Assembly: GCA_963708235.1 (NCBI GenBank)
Contig: OY970200.1
Coordinates: 1,860,001 to 1,924,000, forward strand
DNA from: G963708235 sp963708235
GTDB lineage: Bacteria > Actinomycetota > Acidimicrobiia > Spongiisociales > UBA5794
Length of the DNA stretch: 64,000 nucleotides
Direction: 5' to 3'
Shown here: piece by piece, positions 33,863-41,747 of the stretch
Layout: every line of letters begins with the position of its first letter
Numbering within the stretch: the stretch's first letter is position 1
Made by a program: the position numbers and the translations under genes
The notes under the pieces: model-generated
The model's database searches: none
Seen by the model: only the letters and a program-made list of their open reading frames with translations
What the model was told of the DNA's origin: nothing

Positions 33863-34450
33863 ATGGAGTTCGGTGAGGTGGTGCGGGGACGCCGGATGGT
33901 GCGCAACTACACCGACGACCCGGTCGATCCAGCTGCGGTGGGCCGGATCCTCGATGTCGCCCGGCGGGGCCCGTCTGCCGGGTTCAGCCAGGGCCAGACC
34001 TTCGTGGTGATCACCGATGCGGATCGCCGGCACCGCATCGCCTCACTCGCCGACGAACCGGGCCACCTCGCCAGGGGCTTCGAGCCTTGGATCTCGGCGG
34101 CTCCGGTCCATGTGGCGGTATGCACCAGCGAGGCCGCCTATGCAGCGCGCTACGCCGAGCCCGACAAACATCACGCCACCGCCGCAGGTGACTGGTCGGT
34201 GCCGTACTGGTGGGTCGACGCCGGGGCAGCGTTGATGCTGATCCTGCTGGCCGCCGTCGACGAAGGGTTGGCCGCCGGGTTCCTGGGCGCACACGCACTC
34301 CCCGGTATGGCGGATCTGCTCGACCTGCCCCCCGAGATCGCACCGATCGGAATCGTCACGCTGGGACATGCCGCCGCCGACCGACCATCGGGTTCGCTCG
34401 GGCGAGGTCGACGACCGATCCGGGATGTCATCCGGTACGAACACTGGTGA
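33863..34450 (+). CDS. Nitroreductase-family flavoprotein
   Basis: 195 residues, FMN-binding nitroreductase fold. Seen: RGRRMVRNYTDDPVDPAAVGRILDVARRGPSAGFSQGQTFVVIT (residues 8-51, FMN site), a variable middle section with WWVDAGAALMLILLAAVDEGLAAGFLGA, and LPPEIAPIGIVTLGHA. Typical of small NADPH-dependent nitroreductases or dehydrogenases; the substrate is unknown. The ATG at 33863 has GGGAGAGG upstream. It lies 29 bases after pntB and 49 bases before the ABC genes, so readthrough from pnt is possible. Confidence 0.88.
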   Translation: MEFGEVVRGRRMVRNYTDDPVDPAAVGRILDVARRGPSAGFSQGQTFVVITDADRRHRIASLADEPGHLARGFEPWISAAPVHVAVCTSEAAYAARYAEPDKHHATAAGDWSVPYWWVDAGAALMLILLAAVDEGLAAGFLGAHALPGMADLLDLPPEIAPIGIVTLGHAAADRPSGSLGRGRRPIRDVIRYEHW

Positions 34451-34483
34451 CCATGCGACGTCGGACCCGGCCCGGATCCCGCC

Positions 34484-34489
34484 TACCAT
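34484..34489 (+). promoter_or_regulatory. Putative -10 box for the ABC exporter genes
   Basis: TACCAT ends ten bases before the ATG at 34500; there is no ribosome-binding site, which suggests a leaderless start. Confidence 0.4.
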
Positions 34490-34499
34490 CCCGGCACCA

Positions 34500-35390
34500 A
34501 TGCTCCAGCTCAACGATCTGACCAAACGATACGGCGACCTGCTGGCCCTCGACGGCTGCACCTTTTCCGCCCCCCGTGGCACCCTGCTCGGCTTTCTCGG
34601 ACCCAATGGCGCCGGCAAGACCACGGCGATGCGCTCGATCTTCGGACTGGTTCAACCGGATCAGGGGTCCGTCACCTGGGACGGGGCGGCGATCGACGGC
34701 ACCGCACGGCTCGGGTTCGGGTACATGCCGGAGCAACGTGGGCTCTACCCGAAGATGCGTCTCCATGACCAGTTGGTGTACTTCGGTCGGCTCCACGGGA
34801 TGGCAAAGGTGGAGGCCGCCTCCGCCGCCGACCGGTGGTTGACCACGCTCGGTCTCGCCGACCGGGCCGGCGACCGACTCGAGGATCTCTCCCATGGCAA
34901 CCAGCAACGGGTCCAGCTCGCTGCGGCGCTGGTCCACGATCCGGAATTGCTGGTGCTCGACGAACCGTTCTCCGGCCTCGATCCGATCGGTGTCGAATCG
35001 ATGGGTGTGATCCTCGCCGAACGCGCCGCCGCCGGAACCGCCGTCGTCTTCTCCAGTCACCAGCTCGACCTGGTCGAGGATCTGTGCGAATCGGTGGTCA
35101 TCATCGACCGGGGACGGATCGTGCTGTCGGGCCCGGTCACCGAGCTCCGGTCCGCCTCGCCCTACCGCCACCTCGACATCCGTATGCACGGCGCCGCACC
35201 CAACTGGCACCGGGAGATCGACGGCGCAGAATTGGTGCGGGTCAACGGAGACCGTACCCAGCTCCGGGTTCCCGTCGGAGCCGACGCCGCCGCCCTGCTG
35301 GCGGTAGCCCAGCGCTCCGGCCAGGTCCACGAGTTCACCTTCTCACCGCCGAACCTGTCACAGGTGTTCCGTGAGGCGGTGGGTCAATGA
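34500..35390 (+). CDS. ABC transporter ATP-binding protein (NatA/DrrA-like)
   Basis: 296 residues. ABC ATPase: Walker A GPNGAGKTT (about residues 38-46), Q-loop region YMPEQRGLYPKM, signature LSHGNQQRV (a variant of LSGGQ), Walker B LLVLDEPFSGLDP, and H-loop VVFSSHQLDLVEDL. A ~75-residue C-terminal DUF4162-like domain follows, as in ABC-2 exporter ATPases. It works with the permease encoded next (ATGA overlap). Likely exports a drug, lipid or ion (NatAB-like); specificity is unknown. ATG 34500 was preferred to an upstream ATG because of the -10 box and conserved N-terminus. Confidence 0.93.
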   Translation: MLQLNDLTKRYGDLLALDGCTFSAPRGTLLGFLGPNGAGKTTAMRSIFGLVQPDQGSVTWDGAAIDGTARLGFGYMPEQRGLYPKMRLHDQLVYFGRLHGMAKVEAASAADRWLTTLGLADRAGDRLEDLSHGNQQRVQLAAALVHDPELLVLDEPFSGLDPIGVESMGVILAERAAAGTAVVFSSHQLDLVEDLCESVVIIDRGRIVLSGPVTELRSASPYRHLDIRMHGAAPNWHREIDGAELVRVNGDRTQLRVPVGADAAALLAVAQRSGQVHEFTFSPPNLSQVFREAVGQ

Positions 35391-36565
35391 ACGCGTATGC
35401 CAACGTCCGGTTGGTGGCGGTACGCGAGATGCGTGAGCGGATCACCAGCCGCTCGTTCCAGGTGTCGACGGCGGTGACCGTGCTGCTGGTGCTGGGTGCG
35501 GTGTTCCTTCCTGCGCTCTTCGCCTCGGACGAGGCTCCGTCCTACACCGTCGGGACCGTCGGCGACTCGCCGGCGGAACTCGACCAGCTGATCATCCGCG
35601 ATGCCCCCGACCCGGGAACCGAGGTGGTGGTGGACGTCTTCGCCGACCGCAACGAGCTCGAGCGGGCGCTCCAGAACAACCAGATCGACCTCGGTGTGAT
35701 CGATGCGACACTGATCCTGACCGGCCCGGACTCCGATCCCCAGCTGGTCACGATCGCAACGGGTTCGCTGCAGGCGATGGCCATCGAACAACGCGCCCTC
35801 GGGATGGGGCTCACCGCCGAACAGCTCTCGCAGATATTCGTCGGCGGCGTCGCCGTCGAGAGCGTCGACGAGGACGACGACGCCGAGGAGCGCACCGGAT
35901 TGGCGTTCTTCGGAACCATCCTGCTGTTCGTGTCGATCGTCACCTATGGCCAGTGGATCCTGATCGGGGTGGTCGAGGAGAAGACCAGTCGGGTCGTCGA
36001 GGTGATCCTCGGTGCGGTCAAGCCGAGGGATCTGCTGGCGGGCAAGGTGATCGGGATCGGGGCGCTCGGACTCGCCCAACTCGTACTGATCGCCCTGGTG
36101 GGTCTGTTCGCCGCCGCCGGCTATTCCGACCTCGACCTTCCCCCGATCGGCCCCAGCCTGGCGTTGATCATCATCGGTTGGTTCGTGCTCGGGTTTGCCT
36201 TCTTCGCCGCCGGTTATGCCGTCGCCGGCTCGCTCGTGTCGCGACAGGAGGACGCCCAGAACGCCTCCTTCCCTCTGACCATGGTGCTGATGGTGGCCTA
36301 CTTCGTGGCCGCATCGGCGCTGGGGGGAGGCGACAACCCGGTGTTGCGGGCGTTGTCGATCATCCCGCCCTTCTCACCGCTGACCATGCCGATCCGCCAG
36401 GCCACCGGGGCCGCAACCACCGTCGAGGTGGCGGTATCGGTGACCTTGATGGTGCTGGCGATCATCGGGATTCTGCGGGTCGGTGGCAGGGTCTACGCCG
36501 CCGGGCTCCTGCGATCCGGCGGCCGCACCAAACTCCGGCATGCCCTCCGTAACGCCGAAACCTGA
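35387..36565 (+). CDS. ABC-2 type permease (NatB-like)
   Basis: 392 residues. One N-terminal helix (about residues 27-46), then a large extracytoplasmic domain (residues 50-175, acidic, with VESVDEDDDAEERTG before the next helix), and five more helices between residues 176 and 375. Contains the ABC-2 signature GVVEEKTSRVVEVILGAVKPRDLLAGKVIGIG near residue 195. The architecture is that of NatB-type sodium or drug exporters. The ATG overlaps the ATPase stop by four bases, so both are made together. The spacer 36566-36670 after it contains only the metK upstream region. Confidence 0.92.
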   Translation: MNAYANVRLVAVREMRERITSRSFQVSTAVTVLLVLGAVFLPALFASDEAPSYTVGTVGDSPAELDQLIIRDAPDPGTEVVVDVFADRNELERALQNNQIDLGVIDATLILTGPDSDPQLVTIATGSLQAMAIEQRALGMGLTAEQLSQIFVGGVAVESVDEDDDAEERTGLAFFGTILLFVSIVTYGQWILIGVVEEKTSRVVEVILGAVKPRDLLAGKVIGIGALGLAQLVLIALVGLFAAAGYSDLDLPPIGPSLALIIIGWFVLGFAFFAAGYAVAGSLVSRQEDAQNASFPLTMVLMVAYFVAASALGGGDNPVLRALSIIPPFSPLTMPIRQATGAATTVEVAVSVTLMVLAIIGILRVGGRVYAAGLLRSGGRTKLRHALRNAET

Positions 36566-36670
36566 GGCCGCCGGCAACGAGGGCGAAGATCGCAGCGCCG
36601 ACCACCGGCGCATGCCGCATCAGCCATTCGGTAACATTGCGCCATCAATCGAAGACCAAGGGGCCCCCTC

Positions 36671-37822
36671 ATGAACCTGTCCGTCACCCGCCGCACGGCA
36701 TACGCACCCCCCGTCGAGTTCGTCGAGCGTAAGGGGCTCGGACACCCCGACACCATCTGCGATGCGCTTGCCGAGGACCTGGCACGCAGGTTGGCGACCG
36801 ACTACCTGGCGCACACCGGACATGTCCGCCACTTCAACGTCGACAAGGCGGTGCTCGCCGCCGGTGCGGTCGAGGTCGGATTCGGTGGGGGCCACCACAT
36901 CAAGCCGAGCCGGTTGGTCCTGGTGGGCAAGGCCGACTTCTCTCAGAAGGAATGGCAACCCGACCCCGACGCCCTCGCCGACGAATACAAGAAGAAGCTG
37001 CTGGAGATCCTCCCCGACGCCACCGAGGACTCTTTCGATGTCGAGATCTGGCTCAACCAGTCATCGGTCGACCTCGCCGCCGTCATCGAATCCCGCGACG
37101 GCGCCCCGCTCGCCAACGACACCTCCTTTGCGGCGGTCTCGCTCCCCCACTCCGCCCTGGAGCGGGCGGTCTACGCCGTCGAACATCACCTCAACGACCC
37201 TGACTACCGACGTCGGGTTCCGGTGGGACGCGACATCAAGGTGATGGGCGCCCGCATCGGCACCGAAGGTCACATCACGGTCGCCGCCCCGGTGATGGCA
37301 CCCGCCGTCACCGATCGCAGTGAGTACCTCGATGTGGTCGCCGCCATCCGGGAGGCCGCCACCGAGGCCGCCACCGTGGCATTCGGCGGACCCGTCGAGG
37401 TCGCCGTCAACCAGGCCGACCAGGACGACACGGCGTACCTCACCCTCACCGGCACCTCCGCCGAAGCCGGCGACGACGGTCAGGTGGGTCGGGGAAACCG
37501 ATTCGGTGGGCTGATCACCCCCTACCGTCCGATGAGCCTCGAAGCAGCGGCGGGGAAGAACCCGTCGTCGCATGTCGGCAAGACCTATCACGCCGTCGGC
37601 GCCGACATCAGCCATCGCCTCATCGACGAGCTCGGGATCGAGGAAGTCACCATCCGGCTGCTCAGCTCGATCGGACATCCGGTGACCGAGCCCCAGGCGG
37701 TGCACCTGGAGATCACCGGTGATGTCCTCGACGCCGATCTCGTCCCGGTGGTCACCGAGTGCTTCGCCGACTGGGAAGGTGTCCAGAACCGCCTCATCGC
37801 CGGCCACTACGAGCTGTACTGA
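36671..37822 (+). CDS. S-adenosylmethionine synthetase, archaeal type
   Basis: 383 residues. Makes S-adenosylmethionine from methionine and ATP. The sequence is not the usual bacterial MetK. It matches the archaeal-type family: FVERKGLGHPDTICDALAEDLARRL (residues 17-41), HFNVDKAVLAAGAVEVGFGGGHHIKPSRLVLVGKAD, ANDTSFAAVSLPHSALERAV, RVPVGRDIKVMGAR, GDDGQVGRGNRFGGLITPYRPMSLEAAAGKNPSSHVGKTYH. All of these are full-length and intact. A TAACAT box lies about 34 bases upstream of the ATG. There is no bacterial-type MetK in the window; whether the genome has one is unknown. No SAM riboswitch is visible upstream. Confidence 0.93.
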   Translation: MNLSVTRRTAYAPPVEFVERKGLGHPDTICDALAEDLARRLATDYLAHTGHVRHFNVDKAVLAAGAVEVGFGGGHHIKPSRLVLVGKADFSQKEWQPDPDALADEYKKKLLEILPDATEDSFDVEIWLNQSSVDLAAVIESRDGAPLANDTSFAAVSLPHSALERAVYAVEHHLNDPDYRRRVPVGRDIKVMGARIGTEGHITVAAPVMAPAVTDRSEYLDVVAAIREAATEAATVAFGGPVEVAVNQADQDDTAYLTLTGTSAEAGDDGQVGRGNRFGGLITPYRPMSLEAAAGKNPSSHVGKTYHAVGADISHRLIDELGIEEVTIRLLSSIGHPVTEPQAVHLEITGDVLDADLVPVVTECFADWEGVQNRLIAGHYELY

Positions 37823-37838
37823 GCGGATCGTCGCCGGT

Positions 37839-38729
37839 CTACCGCCGCGAGAAGTCCTCCACCGCCACCCGGGGACCGTACCTCGGGGCATGGGCGCCGC
37901 TGAGCCTGAGCAGCGCCAGGGTGCGACGCCGGTGCGGACGGTAGGGCTCGAGTAACTCGAGCATCCGGTCGTCGTCACCGCGCGCTTCGCCGGCAAGGAC
38001 CCATGAGACCAGGTTGGGCAGGTGGTAGTCACCGACCGGTACCGCATCCGGGTCCCCGACGGCGAACGCCATCACATGGCCGGCGGTCCACAGGCCGATG
38101 CCCCTCACCGCAGTGAGACGCCGCCATGCGGCGTCCCGGTCCATCCCGGTCGCCTCCTCGAGACGACGGGCTCGGCGCCCAGCCTCGATGACGGTGCCGG
38201 CACGCTTTCTCTCCACCCCGAATCGGTGCAGCTCCTCCGGGGTCAACCCGGCCACCACCGCGGCGTCGGGAGCGATCCATCCGTCGACCGGCCCAGGCGC
38301 CGGATCCCCGTAGGCGGCGGCGATCGCCGCATACGACCGTCCGGCGGCCACACCGGTGACCTTCTGCGCCAGGATCACCGGAAGCAGGGCGGCGAAGACC
38401 TGCCCGGTCTTCCCCAGGCGGAGCCCGGGAAACCGCCGGTGCAGGTCGGCGACCACACCTGGGGGTGGTCGGAATCTCTCCGGGTCGTCATCGATCCCGC
38501 ACAGCGCACCGAGCCGCTCCAGCGTGTCATCCGCACCGGGACCCCACGCCGTGGCTTCGATCCATCCGCCACCGACCACGACCTGGAGCGAGACGAGCCC
38601 GGCCTCGTTCCGCCCGGTCCACCACCCTCGAGCCGAGCTGCCGGTCCGGATGAGATGGTGCGGGGTGACGTTGCGGAGCGAGACACCGACATCGAACGGC
38701 TGGTCGAACCGGATCCGTCGCTGCTTCAT
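37839..38729 (-). CDS. AlkA-like DNA-3-methyladenine glycosylase
   Basis: 296 residues. The C-terminal half is an HhH-GPD domain: LPVILAQKVTGVAAGRSYAAIAAAYG, the helix-hairpin-helix LTAVRGIGLWTAGHVMAFAVGDPDAVPVGDYHLPN with the catalytic Asp in VGDYHL, and a C-terminal EPYRPHRRRTLALLRLSG. The N-terminal ~90 residues are an AlkA-N-like beta domain. No Fe-S cysteines. It should excise alkylated bases in base-excision repair. The ATG at 38729 has a TAGCGT box six bases away, so it may be leaderless. Convergent with the SAM synthetase gene (16-base gap). Confidence 0.9.
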   Translation of the reverse strand: MKQRRIRFDQPFDVGVSLRNVTPHHLIRTGSSARGWWTGRNEAGLVSLQVVVGGGWIEATAWGPGADDTLERLGALCGIDDDPERFRPPPGVVADLHRRFPGLRLGKTGQVFAALLPVILAQKVTGVAAGRSYAAIAAAYGDPAPGPVDGWIAPDAAVVAGLTPEELHRFGVERKRAGTVIEAGRRARRLEEATGMDRDAAWRRLTAVRGIGLWTAGHVMAFAVGDPDAVPVGDYHLPNLVSWVLAGEARGDDDRMLELLEPYRPHRRRTLALLRLSGAHAPRYGPRVAVEDFSRR

Positions 38730-38735
38730 GGTGTC

Positions 38736-38741
38736 ACGCTA
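38736..38741 (-). promoter_or_regulatory. Putative -10 box for the AlkA-like gene, leaderless
   Basis: TAGCGT on the minus strand, six bases before the ATG at 38729. Confidence 0.45.
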
Positions 38742-38780
38742 CCGCCACCTCCCCTGGATCGCATCGGGACGGCCCGCCAT

Positions 38781-38808
38781 TTGGTTTGCGTGGTCAGCGT
38801 CGTAGGAT
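38781..38808 (+). promoter_or_regulatory. Putative promoter of the thioesterase gene, leaderless
   Basis: TTGGTT (38781-38786), 16-base spacer, TAGGAT (38803-38808), then seven bases to the GTG at 38816. No ribosome-binding site fits. Confidence 0.5.
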
Positions 38809-38815
38809 CGCCGCC

Positions 38816-39610
38816 GTGGAACCTCTCTTCATCTCCCGTGGCCCTGGCATCTTCGAGCCGACATCGCTCACCGTCGGACCGTGGTTCCCCGACGCCCAAC
38901 ACGGCGGACCACCGGCGGCGCTGCTGATGCGGGCCGTCGAGAGTGCCGAAGCGCCCGGACCGATGCAGATCGCCCGGTTCACCATCGAGCTGCTCCGGGC
39001 GGTGCCGGTGGCGGTTCTGGAGGTGGCGGTCCGGGTCCTCCGTCCGGGGAGGAAGGTCCAACTGGTCGAGGCGGCGATCCTCCACCAGGGTGAGGAGGTG
39101 GCGATCGCCCGTGCATGGCAGATCGCCCACGTCCCCGGTACCACTCCCCCCTCGTCCCTCGACGAACCGGCGCCGCCCGCACCCCCGGCGCCGCGCGACA
39201 CGGGGTTCGTCCACGCCATGGCCGAGTCGTGGGGTGAGGGATTCCACACCCTCGCCGTGGAAAAGCAGGTGCTGACCGGATCGTTCGGTACCGACGGACC
39301 GGGCAGTGCGTGGATGCGTCTCGTTCCACCGGTGGTCGACGACGAGCGCGCCAGCCCCTGGCAGCGCGTCGCCGCAATCGCCGATTTCGGCAACGGTCTC
39401 AGCTCGGCCCTCGACCCGGAGGAGTACCTGTTCATCAACACCGATCTCACCATCGGGTTCGGGCGGGTTCCGGTCGGTCAGTGGACTCTGCTCGATGCGG
39501 TGACGGTCGCCGGACCGGACGGCATGGGGATGGCGACGGGCCGGCTCGGCGACATCCACGGGACGTTCGGGCGGTCGATCCAGTCGCTTCTGATCGCCGG
39601 CCGCACCTGA
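38816..39610 (+). CDS. Acyl-CoA thioesterase-like (double hotdog) protein
   Basis: 264 residues with two hotdog domains in tandem. First: LTVGPWFPDAQHGGPPAALLMRAVES (residues 18-43) and IARFTIELLRAVPVAVLEVAVRVLRPGRKVQLVEAAILHQGEEVAIARAWQI. Second: VDDERASPWQRVAAIADFGNGLSSALDPEEYLFINTDLTIGFGRVPVGQWTLLDAVT. A Pro-rich linker joins them. This is the TesB-like/thioesterase-superfamily type often found in actinobacteria; it hydrolyses an acyl-CoA or is a relative without proven activity. GTG 38816 is placed by the -10 box and conserved N-terminus. It is 11 bases upstream of menC. Confidence 0.87.
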   Translation: MEPLFISRGPGIFEPTSLTVGPWFPDAQHGGPPAALLMRAVESAEAPGPMQIARFTIELLRAVPVAVLEVAVRVLRPGRKVQLVEAAILHQGEEVAIARAWQIAHVPGTTPPSSLDEPAPPAPPAPRDTGFVHAMAESWGEGFHTLAVEKQVLTGSFGTDGPGSAWMRLVPPVVDDERASPWQRVAAIADFGNGLSSALDPEEYLFINTDLTIGFGRVPVGQWTLLDAVTVAGPDGMGMATGRLGDIHGTFGRSIQSLLIAGRT

Positions 39611-39621
39611 TCGGGCAAGGG

Positions 39622-40686
39622 GTGAGCCGACCACGCACCGTCGAGATGTGGGATGTGGCGCTCCCGCTGCGCAGGCCGCTTGTTGCGGCCGACGCCGTCC
39701 ATTCGCTCCGCCGGTCGGTCATCGTGTCGGTGTCCGGCGATGGGTCCGAAGGATGGGGTGAGGCGGCGCCCCTGCCGGGTCACACCCGCGACGACATCCA
39801 CGAGGCGTGGGAGGTGATCCAGATCGAGGCGCTCCGTCTGCTGGCCACCGAGGAGCCGGTACTGATCGACGGGGCCACCTCGACCGCCGCCCTCGATGCG
39901 GCGCTCAGCTCGTGGCGCGCCGCCGTGGCCGAGGTCCCGCTCGCCGTCCACATCGGCGGTGAGGTCACCCCCGTGGACGCCTCGGCCGCCATCGGTCTCA
40001 CCGACACCGAGGACGAGCTGCTGACCGTGGTCGCCGCGGCGGTGGCCGCCGGACATCGCCACATCAAGCTCAAGATCGCCCCCGACCGGGTCGGAGGCCC
40101 TGCCTCGGTTCGCCGCCACTTCCCGGACCTGGGTATCGCCGTCGACGCCAACGGCTCCTTCGAGCGCCGCCGCATGACCGAGATCGCCGTCCTCGACGAG
40201 CTCGGTCTCACCTACATCGAGCAGCCGCTCCCCGCACTCGACCTCGAGGGAAGCGCCACGCTGCGGATGCGGATGACCACCCCGATCTGTCTGGACGAGT
40301 CGGTGGGGCGGTTGGGCGACATCGTCACCATCGCCGGTCTCGGCGCCGCCGATGCGATCTCGGTGAAGCCGGGACGGATGGGCCCGGCGCTGGCGGGCCG
40401 GGCCATCGCCCTCGCCGAACGCCACCGACTCGACGTCAAGATCGGAGGACTGGTCGCCACCGGGATCGGCAAGGCGCTCGATATTGCGGTCGCCACCCTC
40501 CCCCATGTCTCGCTCCCCAGCGATCTGGCGGCGTCGAGCCACTGGTTCGCCGATGACCTGGTGGCGCCACCTTGGACTCTGAGCCAAGGGGCGCTGCAGC
40601 CCCACACCACCGCCGGGGTCGGGGTCACGGTCGATCGCGACCGTCTGACCCGCATCGCCACCCGGTACGCCCGCTTCCCCCGCTGA
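39622..40686 (+). CDS. menC: o-Succinylbenzoate synthase-like enolase-superfamily protein
   Basis: 354 residues. Enolase superfamily: acid-base Lys149 and Lys151 (HIKLKIAP), metal ligands Asp175 (VDANGSF), Glu200 (YIEQPLP) and Asp225 (CLDESV), and Lys249 (SVKPGRMG). This residue pattern is that of MenC (menaquinone pathway) or the related N-succinylamino acid racemases. The N-terminal capping domain (residues 5-110) is present. Menaquinone synthesis is plausible for an actinobacterium, but no other men gene is in the window, so symbol choice is moderately sure. GTG 39622 is the likely start; ATG 39646 is an alternative. Confidence 0.82.
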   Translation: MSRPRTVEMWDVALPLRRPLVAADAVHSLRRSVIVSVSGDGSEGWGEAAPLPGHTRDDIHEAWEVIQIEALRLLATEEPVLIDGATSTAALDAALSSWRAAVAEVPLAVHIGGEVTPVDASAAIGLTDTEDELLTVVAAAVAAGHRHIKLKIAPDRVGGPASVRRHFPDLGIAVDANGSFERRRMTEIAVLDELGLTYIEQPLPALDLEGSATLRMRMTTPICLDESVGRLGDIVTIAGLGAADAISVKPGRMGPALAGRAIALAERHRLDVKIGGLVATGIGKALDIAVATLPHVSLPSDLAASSHWFADDLVAPPWTLSQGALQPHTTAGVGVTVDRDRLTRIATRYARFPR

Positions 40687-40747
40687 CGCCCGTCCCGGCG
40701 TCCTACGTCCTCGCCGACCGGTCGGACCGGCCGACGGGGGTGTTTTT
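40685..40747 (+). terminator. Possible intrinsic terminator after menC
   Basis: Two hairpins, GACGCC/GGCGTC (40685-40702) and GTCGG/CCGAC (40721-40735), are followed by a G-run and TTTTT (40742-40746). Rare T-run in this GC-rich window. The hairpins are short. Confidence 0.45.
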
Positions 40748-40779
40748 GCGTCTGGTCCCGCATGCGGCATCATGGGGCC

Positions 40780-41700
40780 ATGGCTCGGCTTGTGGTCGTC
40801 GGTGCAGGACAGATCGGAACCGCGGCGGCACAGGCGGCCGTCGACGACGATGTCGTCGCCACAGTGTCGGCGGTCGTCGACACCGATGCCGAGGCGTCCC
40901 ACCAGTTGGCTTCCCGCTTCGGTGCCCCGACGTTCCGCACCGTGGCCGAACTCCCTTCGGCGCGGGAGGGCGATCGGGCCCTGGTGGCGTTCTCCCCCCA
41001 CGTCGAGATCGTGGCCCCGGAGATCCTGCGACTGGTGTCGCTGGGATATCACGTGGTGTCCACCTGCGAGGAACTGGCGTGGCCACCTCGCCACATGTGG
41101 AATGCCCTCCACACCGCCGCCCGCACCCACGGGCGGGTGATCATCATGACCGGCGTCAATCCCGGGTTCGTCATGGATCGCCTCCCGTTGCTGGCGACGG
41201 CGGCGAGCCGGAACGTCAAGAGCGTGACCGTCACCCGACGCATCGACTCGGCCGAACGTCGCGAGTCGTTCCTGCCCAAAACCGGGCGGGGGCTCCCCAC
41301 CGACGAGTTCACCGCCGGTGTCGACGACGGCACCATCGGCCACCGTGGGCTCACCCCGAGTGCGATGCTGCTCGCCCACACCCTGGGCTGGCCGAATCGG
41401 GATGTCGCCGAAGCCATCGAGCCGATGATGGACGGCGACGAGGTGGCCGGGTTCCGTCAGCACGTGACCCTCCGGTCAGGGGAGAAGACCATCCATCTCG
41501 AGATCATCGCCGCATGGCGTCTCCCCGACCCCGGTGACCGGGTGGTTGTCGAAGGCGAACCACCGATCACCCTGGAGATACCGGGTGGGTACCACGGAGA
41601 CCTCGGGGCCAGCGCCCAGATCGCCATGGCGCTGCGCCGCTGCACCGAGCTCACCCCGTCGTTCTACCGGCCGACCGATCTCCCGCTCCGATTCGGCTGA
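40780..41700 (+). CDS. DapB-like NAD(P)-dependent dehydrogenase
   Basis: 306 residues. N-terminal Rossmann motif VVVGAGQIGTAAAQAA (residues 5-20). The middle and C-terminal segments (HVVSTCEELAWPPRHMWNALHTAARTHGRVIIMTGVNPGFVMDRLPLLATAASRNVKSVTVTRRIDSAERR) match the dihydrodipicolinate reductase-like group that includes 2,4-diaminopentanoate dehydrogenase. The true DapB catalytic motif is absent. The substrate is therefore an amino or keto acid of unknown identity. The ATG at 40780 was chosen because the Rossmann strand begins there. It stands alone between a possible terminator and the next promoter. Confidence 0.8.
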   Translation: MARLVVVGAGQIGTAAAQAAVDDDVVATVSAVVDTDAEASHQLASRFGAPTFRTVAELPSAREGDRALVAFSPHVEIVAPEILRLVSLGYHVVSTCEELAWPPRHMWNALHTAARTHGRVIIMTGVNPGFVMDRLPLLATAASRNVKSVTVTRRIDSAERRESFLPKTGRGLPTDEFTAGVDDGTIGHRGLTPSAMLLAHTLGWPNRDVAEAIEPMMDGDEVAGFRQHVTLRSGEKTIHLEIIAAWRLPDPGDRVVVEGEPPITLEIPGGYHGDLGASAQIAMALRRCTELTPSFYRPTDLPLRFG

Positions 41701-41731
41701 GCCGCCGCCGGAGACAGGTCCGGGGTGGTAG

Positions 41732-41737
41732 TAGCGT
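41732..41737 (+). promoter_or_regulatory. Putative -10 box for the TPM-domain gene, leaderless
   Basis: TAGCGT, ten bases before the ATG at 41748; there is no ribosome-binding site in the gap. Confidence 0.45.
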
Positions 41738-41747
41738 GGCGGAGCCG

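Noticed and set aside
36566..36670. SAM riboswitch upstream of the SAM synthetase gene.
   Set aside because: The spacer is only 105 bp and I find no SAM-I-like multi-helix pattern or terminator.
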